DNA from: JAGTRP01 sp035655235
GTDB lineage: Bacteria > Pseudomonadota > Gammaproteobacteria > Burkholderiales > Rhodocyclaceae
NCBI GenBank assembly: GCA_035655235.1
Contig: DASRUX010000407.1
Coordinates: forward strand, 1-9,338
DNA: 9,338 nt
Direction of reading: 5' to 3'
The notes under the pieces are model-generated. The model had not been told where the DNA came from. It saw nothing but the letters and a program-made list of their open reading frames with translations, and searched no databases. Numbering within the stretch: position 1 is the stretch's first letter; each line of letters begins with the position of its first letter. Of the stretch, positions 5,951 through 9,338 are shown one piece after another. Made by a program: the position numbers and the translations under genes.

Positions 5951-6694
5951 ATGGGAGAACGTTCCGTCTCAGTGGTCGTGCCGGCCCTGAACGAAGCCGA
6001 GAACATTCGGCCGCTGGTGAATGAAATCATGGCGGCCCTGGGCAATGATCCGGACTTGGAAATCATCTACGTGGACGATGGCAGCGACGATGCCTCGCCC
6101 GCCATTTTTGCTGAACTGGCCAAGGAGCTGGCGCCGCGCTTCAAGTGCATCCGGCATCGGACCCGCTGCGGCCAGAGCACCGGGGTATGGACCGGCGTGC
6201 GCCATGCGAAGAACCGCTGGATCGCCACCCTGGACGCCGACGGCCAGAACGACCCGGCCAATATCCCGGCCATGCTTGACAAGCTGTTCGAAGCGAAGGA
6301 CCCGGAATTCCGCCTGGTGGCCGGCTGGCGCCAGAAGCGCAAGGACACCTGGCTGAAGCGCATCTCGTCGCGCATCGCCAACCGGGTGCGGTCGGCCTTC
6401 CTCAAGGACTCCACCCCGGATACCGGCTGCGGCCTCAAGGTGTTCAGCCGGGAGATGTTCCTCAAGTTGCCGTACTTCAACCACATGCACCGCTTCCTGC
6501 CCGCCCTGGTCATCCGGGCCGGCGGCGAGGTGGTGTCGGTGCCGGTGAACCATCGGCCGCGGACCCTGGGAGTCTCCAAGTACGGCTTCCATAACCGCCT
6601 GTGGGTCGGCATCGTGGACCTGTTCGGCGTGGCCTGGCTGCAGCGGCGGGCCAAGGTGCCGGTGGTCGAGCGCATCACCGGCGGGGAGGTCTGA
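5951..6694 (+). CDS. Family 2 glycosyltransferase, DPM1-like polyprenyl-phosphate sugar synthase
   Basis: The 247-residue GT-A fold enzyme resembles dolichyl-phosphate mannose synthase and the ArnC/FlmF group. It most likely transfers a sugar from a nucleotide sugar to undecaprenyl phosphate at the cytoplasmic face. Seen in the sequence are the N-terminal strand VVVPALNEAENI (8-19), the VDDGS nucleotide-binding motif (41-45), the metal-binding DAD (95-97, in LDADGQNDP), the acceptor segment DTGCGLKVFSREMF (157-170) and the SKYGFHNR loop (209-216). ArnC-type enzymes carry two C-terminal membrane helices. Here the protein ends after a hydrophobic patch (about 217-229), so it looks peripheral rather than integral. 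It lies 21 bp after trpS and 3 bp before the small membrane gene with which it probably works. A purine-rich AAAAGGAAA lies upstream of the ATG. The sugar donor cannot be deduced. Confidence 0.9.
   Translation: MGERSVSVVVPALNEAENIRPLVNEIMAALGNDPDLEIIYVDDGSDDASPAIFAELAKELAPRFKCIRHRTRCGQSTGVWTGVRHAKNRWIATLDADGQNDPANIPAMLDKLFEAKDPEFRLVAGWRQKRKDTWLKRISSRIANRVRSAFLKDSTPDTGCGLKVFSREMFLKLPYFNHMHRFLPALVIRAGGEVVSVPVNHRPRTLGVSKYGFHNRLWVGIVDLFGVAWLQRRAKVPVVERITGGEV
6685..6689 (+). promoter_or_regulatory. Strong ribosome binding site for the LABN-domain gene
   Basis: GGAGG lies 8 nt before the ATG at 6698 and inside the last codons of the glycosyltransferase gene. It fixes the start of the small gene and suggests efficient independent initiation. 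Confidence 0.7.
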
Positions 6695-6697
6695 GCC

Positions 6698-6988
6698 ATG
6701 CAGGACACTACCCTGTGGATCATCATCGGCTTCGTCGGCCAGGGGCTCTTTTCCGCCCGCTTCATCATCCAGTGGCTGTATAGCGAAAAGGTCAAGCGGA
6801 GCGTCGTGCCGGTGGCCTTCTGGTACTTCAGCCTAGCGGGCGGCTTGGTGCTGACCGCCTACGCCGTGCACCGCATGGACCCGGTCTTCGCCGTTGGACA
6901 GGGCGCCGGCCTCATCGTCTATTTCCGGAACCTGATGCTCATCAGGAAGCATCACCTCAAGGCGAACGACGAAGCGCCCGTCGAGTGA
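6698..6988 (+). CDS. Small lipid-A-biosynthesis N-terminal (LABN) domain membrane protein
   Basis: The 96-residue protein has three membrane segments (about 5-25, 37-57 and 62-82) and a charged C-terminal tail. It matches the LABN domain as I recall it: G-Q-x-x-F-S-x-R-F-x-x-Q-W at about 14-26, SE (29-30), SVVP (35-38), the FWYFSLAGG segment (41-49), then DPVFAVGQG (61-69) and VYFRNL (74-79). The domain usually occurs beside DPM-like GT2 and ArnT-like genes. Its role is unproven. By size and context it could be a lipid-linked sugar flippase subunit (compare ArnE/ArnF) or an anchor for the glycosyltransferase, and both are inference. It has a strong GGAGG site, and its TGA overlaps the GTG start of the next gene by 4 bp (GTGA), indicating translational coupling. 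Confidence 0.88.
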   Translation: MQDTTLWIIIGFVGQGLFSARFIIQWLYSEKVKRSVVPVAFWYFSLAGGLVLTAYAVHRMDPVFAVGQGAGLIVYFRNLMLIRKHHLKANDEAPVE

Positions 6989-8568
6989 AAAACCTGCCAA
7001 CCCCCATCCTTTGGGGTGTCTGCCTGTTGCTGGTGTTGGTGGCCTCCGTTGTCGGCCGGCCGGATATCCCCATCGACGAGACCCGCTACGTCAGCGTCGC
7101 CTGGGAAATGTGGTCCGGCGGCGACTGGCTGGTCATGCACCGGAACGGCATTCCCTACCACCACAAGCCGCCGCTCCTCTTCTGGCTCATCGGCATGGGC
7201 TGGGGCGTCTTCGGCGTGAACGATTGGTGGCCCCGGGCCATCTCGGCGCTCTTCTCCTTCGTCTGCCTCGGTTTGACCGCCGCCATCGCCCGCCGCCTGT
7301 GGCCGCGGGAGGAGGGGGGGGGAGAGCGGGCCGGCTGGCTGCTGCTGGGCGGCGCCTTCTGGCTGTTCTTCAGTACCTCGGTGATTTTCGACGTGATGCT
7401 GGCGGTCTTCGCGCTCCTGGCGCTCCTGGCCGGGCTGCGGGCCTGGCAAGGGGAGACGCGGGGCACCTGGGGCCTGTTCGGGCTGGCCATCGGCTTGGGC
7501 ATCCTCGCCAAGGGGCCGGTGGTCCTTGTCCACGTCCTGCCGCCTCTGCTCCTGGCGCCCTGGTGGGGGGCTCGGGGAAGAGTCGGCAAGTCCTGGTATG
7601 GCGGCCTCGGCCTCGGTTTCCTCCTGGGGGCGGCGATAGCCCTGGCCTGGGCCATCCCGGCCGCCTGGTTCGGCGGCGAGGAATTCCGCAACGCCATCTT
7701 CTGGGGCCAGACCGCCGACCGGGTGTCCGGCTCCTTGGCCCACAAGCAGCCCGTCTGGTTCTATCTGGCCGTCCTGCCCCTGTTGCTTTTCCCGTGGTTC
7801 TTCTGGGGGCGGTCCTGGAGCGCCATGGCAGCCGCTCTGCGGGAGCGGGGCGATGCCGGCCTGCGCTTCTGCTTGGCGTGGATCGTTCCGGCCTTGGTCG
7901 TCTTTTCTCTCTCCGGCGGCAAGCAGGCCCATTACATTCTTCCCCTGTTGCCGGCCTTCGCCCTGCTGCTGGCCTTCGGTTGGCCCCGGGCGACAGTTCG
8001 GAGCCGCTGGGCGGCGCTGCCCCTGGCCCTGGTAATGGTGCTGGTTGGTGTCCTTTTCCTGATGCCCCAATCCTGGGCCGGGAAGATGTGGCTCGCACCC
8101 TACGCTGGCCGGGATTGGCAGATGGCGGGCGTGCTGATTCTGGTTCTGGCGGGCGCCAGTGTCGTTCTCTCCAAGGGGCGGGGAGCATTGCCGAGGCTTG
8201 CCCTGGTCTCGGCATCCCTGGTGGCCATCGTCCTGCTGCTGGTCCTCCGGCCTCTCTGGCCTGCTTTCGACATGGAGCCCCTGGCCCGGCAGTTGAAGGA
8301 ATTGGAGGGGCAGGGCGTACCCATCGCCCACGTCAGTGCCTATAACGACCAGTATCATTTCTACGGCCGCCTTTCCCGGCCCCTGGAAGAAATCCAGCGG
8401 GATCAAGTGGAAGCCTGGTTCGGGAAGCATCCCGGCGGGCGGGCGGTGGTCTATCTGAAGCGCCTCTCCGATGTGCCGGCCGGCATCCTGGCTTGGCCCT
8501 ACCTGGACGGCGCCGTGGCGTTGGTGGATGCCGAGGGCAACCGGCGCCTGCCGGGGAGGGGGAAGTGA
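6985..8568 (+). CDS. ArnT-like GT83 glycosyltransferase (PMT_2 family)
   Basis: The 527-residue polytopic inner-membrane protein belongs to the GT-C fold ArnT/PMT_2 family. It takes a sugar from undecaprenyl phosphate in the periplasm and adds it to a lipid A-like or other envelope acceptor. The first periplasmic loop has the catalytic-type acidic pair D31-E32 (IDETRYV) and the K61-P-P segment (HHKPPLLFW). A second conserved region is SGGKQAHYILPLLP (310-323). About a dozen membrane helices fill residues 8-422, and a small soluble C-terminal domain (about 425-527) should face the periplasm. The start is GTG at 6985, overlapping the stop of the LABN gene. The usual length is about 550 residues, so the gene looks full length. 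A run of nine G lies in codons 110-113. ArnT itself (aminoarabinose) cannot be claimed: no arn genes are nearby. The stop overlaps the scpA start (TGATG). Confidence 0.9.
   Translation: MKNLPTPILWGVCLLLVLVASVVGRPDIPIDETRYVSVAWEMWSGGDWLVMHRNGIPYHHKPPLLFWLIGMGWGVFGVNDWWPRAISALFSFVCLGLTAAIARRLWPREEGGGERAGWLLLGGAFWLFFSTSVIFDVMLAVFALLALLAGLRAWQGETRGTWGLFGLAIGLGILAKGPVVLVHVLPPLLLAPWWGARGRVGKSWYGGLGLGFLLGAAIALAWAIPAAWFGGEEFRNAIFWGQTADRVSGSLAHKQPVWFYLAVLPLLLFPWFFWGRSWSAMAAALRERGDAGLRFCLAWIVPALVVFSLSGGKQAHYILPLLPAFALLLAFGWPRATVRSRWAALPLALVMVLVGVLFLMPQSWAGKMWLAPYAGRDWQMAGVLILVLAGASVVLSKGRGALPRLALVSASLVAIVLLLVLRPLWPAFDMEPLARQLKELEGQGVPIAHVSAYNDQYHFYGRLSRPLEEIQRDQVEAWFGKHPGGRAVVYLKRLSDVPAGILAWPYLDGAVALVDAEGNRRLPGRGK
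7314..7322 (+). repeat. Nine-G homopolymer inside the ArnT-like gene
   Basis: Nine consecutive G encode three glycines in the polar loop EEGGGER (residues 109-115) between two membrane segments. A change of one or two G would shift the frame early in the gene and abolish the protein. Such tracts are typical sites for slipped-strand switching and also for sequencing errors. The frame here is intact. Confidence 0.85.
8555..8559 (+). promoter_or_regulatory. Strong ribosome binding site for scpA
   Basis: GGAGG, in a run of purines at the end of the ArnT-like gene, lies 8 nt before the ATG at 8568. It supports that start over the ATG four codons later (8580). Confidence 0.7.
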
Positions 8569-9338
8569 TGGAAGCCGTCATGGACGAAATCCAGCCCGAA
8601 CTCGGCCTCGCGCCGGTGGCCCGCATCTACGGGGAACCGCTGTCGGAACTGCCCCAGGACCTCTACATCCCGCCGGATGCCCTGGAGGTCATGCTGGACG
8701 CCTTCGAAGGCCCCCTCGACTTGCTGCTCTACCTGATCCGCAAGGCCAACGTCGATATCCTCGATATCCCCATGGCGCCGCTCACCCGGCAGTACCTGGA
8801 GTACATCGAGGCTATGCGGGCGGTGAACCTGGAGCTGGCCGCCGAGTATCTGGTCATGGCGGCCATGCTTATCGAGATCAAGTCCCGCATGCTCCTGCCT
8901 CGTCCCAAGGCGGCCGAGGGCGAGGAGGCGGAGGATCCCCGGGCCGAGCTGGTACGCCGGCTGATGGAATACGAGCAGATGAAGGTCGCCGGCCATCGGA
9001 TCAACGAGCTGGATCAGGCCGAGCGGGATTTCTTCTGGGTGGAAACCCTGGTGGAGAAGTCCATGCTCCAGCGCCTGCCGGAGGTCAGCGTGGACGACCT
9101 CAAGGCCGCCTGGATGGGCATCCTGCGCCAGGCCAAGCTCAAGAAGCACCACAAGATCGGACGGGAGGAGTTGTCGGTCCGGGAGCATATGGGCATCATT
9201 CTCCGTGCTCTCCAGGAGCGGGGTGGCTTCGTCCAGTTCGAAACCCTGTTCGATCCGGAAATGGGCGCGCCGGGCCTGGTGGTGCATTTCCTGGCCATGC
9301 TCGAACTGGCTCGGGAAAAGATGGTGGAAATTACCCAG
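8568..9338 (+). CDS. scpA: ScpA: segregation and condensation protein A (3' partial)
   Basis: ScpA is the kleisin subunit that bridges the SMC head domains, with ScpB, in bacterial chromosome condensation and segregation. The 257 visible codons have no stop, so the gene runs off the window; 15-30 more residues are expected. An N-terminal tail (1-38) precedes the diagnostic kleisin segment: FEGPLDLLLYLI (46-57), then DILDIPMAPLTRQYLEYI (63-80) and a long helix AAEYLVMAAMLIEIKSRMLLP (91-111). An acidic linker (about 113-126) follows, then a helical middle region, and the C-terminal winged helix begins near 200 (VVHFLAMLELAREKMVEI). The ATG overlaps the stop of the ArnT-like gene and has a strong GGAGG, so scpA is transcribed with the sugar-transfer cassette despite an unrelated function. 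scpB may follow but is outside the window. Confidence 0.96.
   Translation, partial: MEAVMDEIQPELGLAPVARIYGEPLSELPQDLYIPPDALEVMLDAFEGPLDLLLYLIRKANVDILDIPMAPLTRQYLEYIEAMRAVNLELAAEYLVMAAMLIEIKSRMLLPRPKAAEGEEAEDPRAELVRRLMEYEQMKVAGHRINELDQAERDFFWVETLVEKSMLQRLPEVSVDDLKAAWMGILRQAKLKKHHKIGREELSVREHMGIILRALQERGGFVQFETLFDPEMGAPGLVVHFLAMLELAREKMVEITQ

Noticed and set aside
7407..7427. Short tandem repeat of GCGCTCCTG units
   Set aside because: Only two copies, coding for a repeated ALL in a membrane helix; ordinary hydrophobic codon repetition.
6952..8430. Very long antisense open frame (492 codons) opposite the ArnT-like gene
   Set aside because: Its product is Gln/Pro/Gly-rich with no domain, the pattern of a mirrored GC-rich membrane protein gene; the + strand frame has clear ArnT motifs.

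Overview
The window is one stretch of a high-GC, gene-dense bacterial chromosome. The gene set and the protein styles point to a betaproteobacterium, plausibly of the Rhodocyclales: a 400-residue TrpRS with a long insertion, an rnm-yciO pair, an M50 protease next to trpS, and scpA downstream. The taxon is inferred from recalled family resemblance, not from a search. No tRNA, rRNA, CRISPR array, insertion sequence or phage gene is visible.

Left part (1-2374). The window opens inside cheB (chemoreceptor methylesterase, + strand, N-terminus cut off). Its stop codon abuts the stop codon of a convergent two-gene unit on the - strand. That unit encodes a soluble NarL/UhpB-type (HisKA_3) sensor kinase and, with an ATGA overlap, a NarL/LuxR-type response regulator. 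A 174-bp divergent promoter region (2375-2548) separates this pair from the rest.

Right part (2549-9338). Eight genes all run on the + strand with gaps of 34 bp or less, several overlapping. In order they are a PHP-domain nuclease (rnm/yciV type), yciO, an M50 site-2-protease-like membrane protein with its own extended -10 promoter, trpS, a DPM1-like family 2 glycosyltransferase, a small lipid-A-biosynthesis-N-terminal-domain membrane protein, an ArnT-like GT83 glycosyltransferase, and scpA (cut off at the 3' end). The three glycosylation genes form a coherent cassette: a cytoplasmic lipid-phosphate-sugar synthase, a small membrane partner, and a periplasmic transferase. It sits between housekeeping genes for translation (trpS) and chromosome condensation (scpA).

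Points that deserve a second look are a near-exact Fe-S type cysteine motif in TrpRS, loss of the conserved receiver lysine in CheB, and a nine-G tract inside the ArnT-like gene. Also notable are an abrupt GC drop partway through the M50 gene and the placement of the sugar-transfer cassette. I see no clearly new defence or mobile system here.
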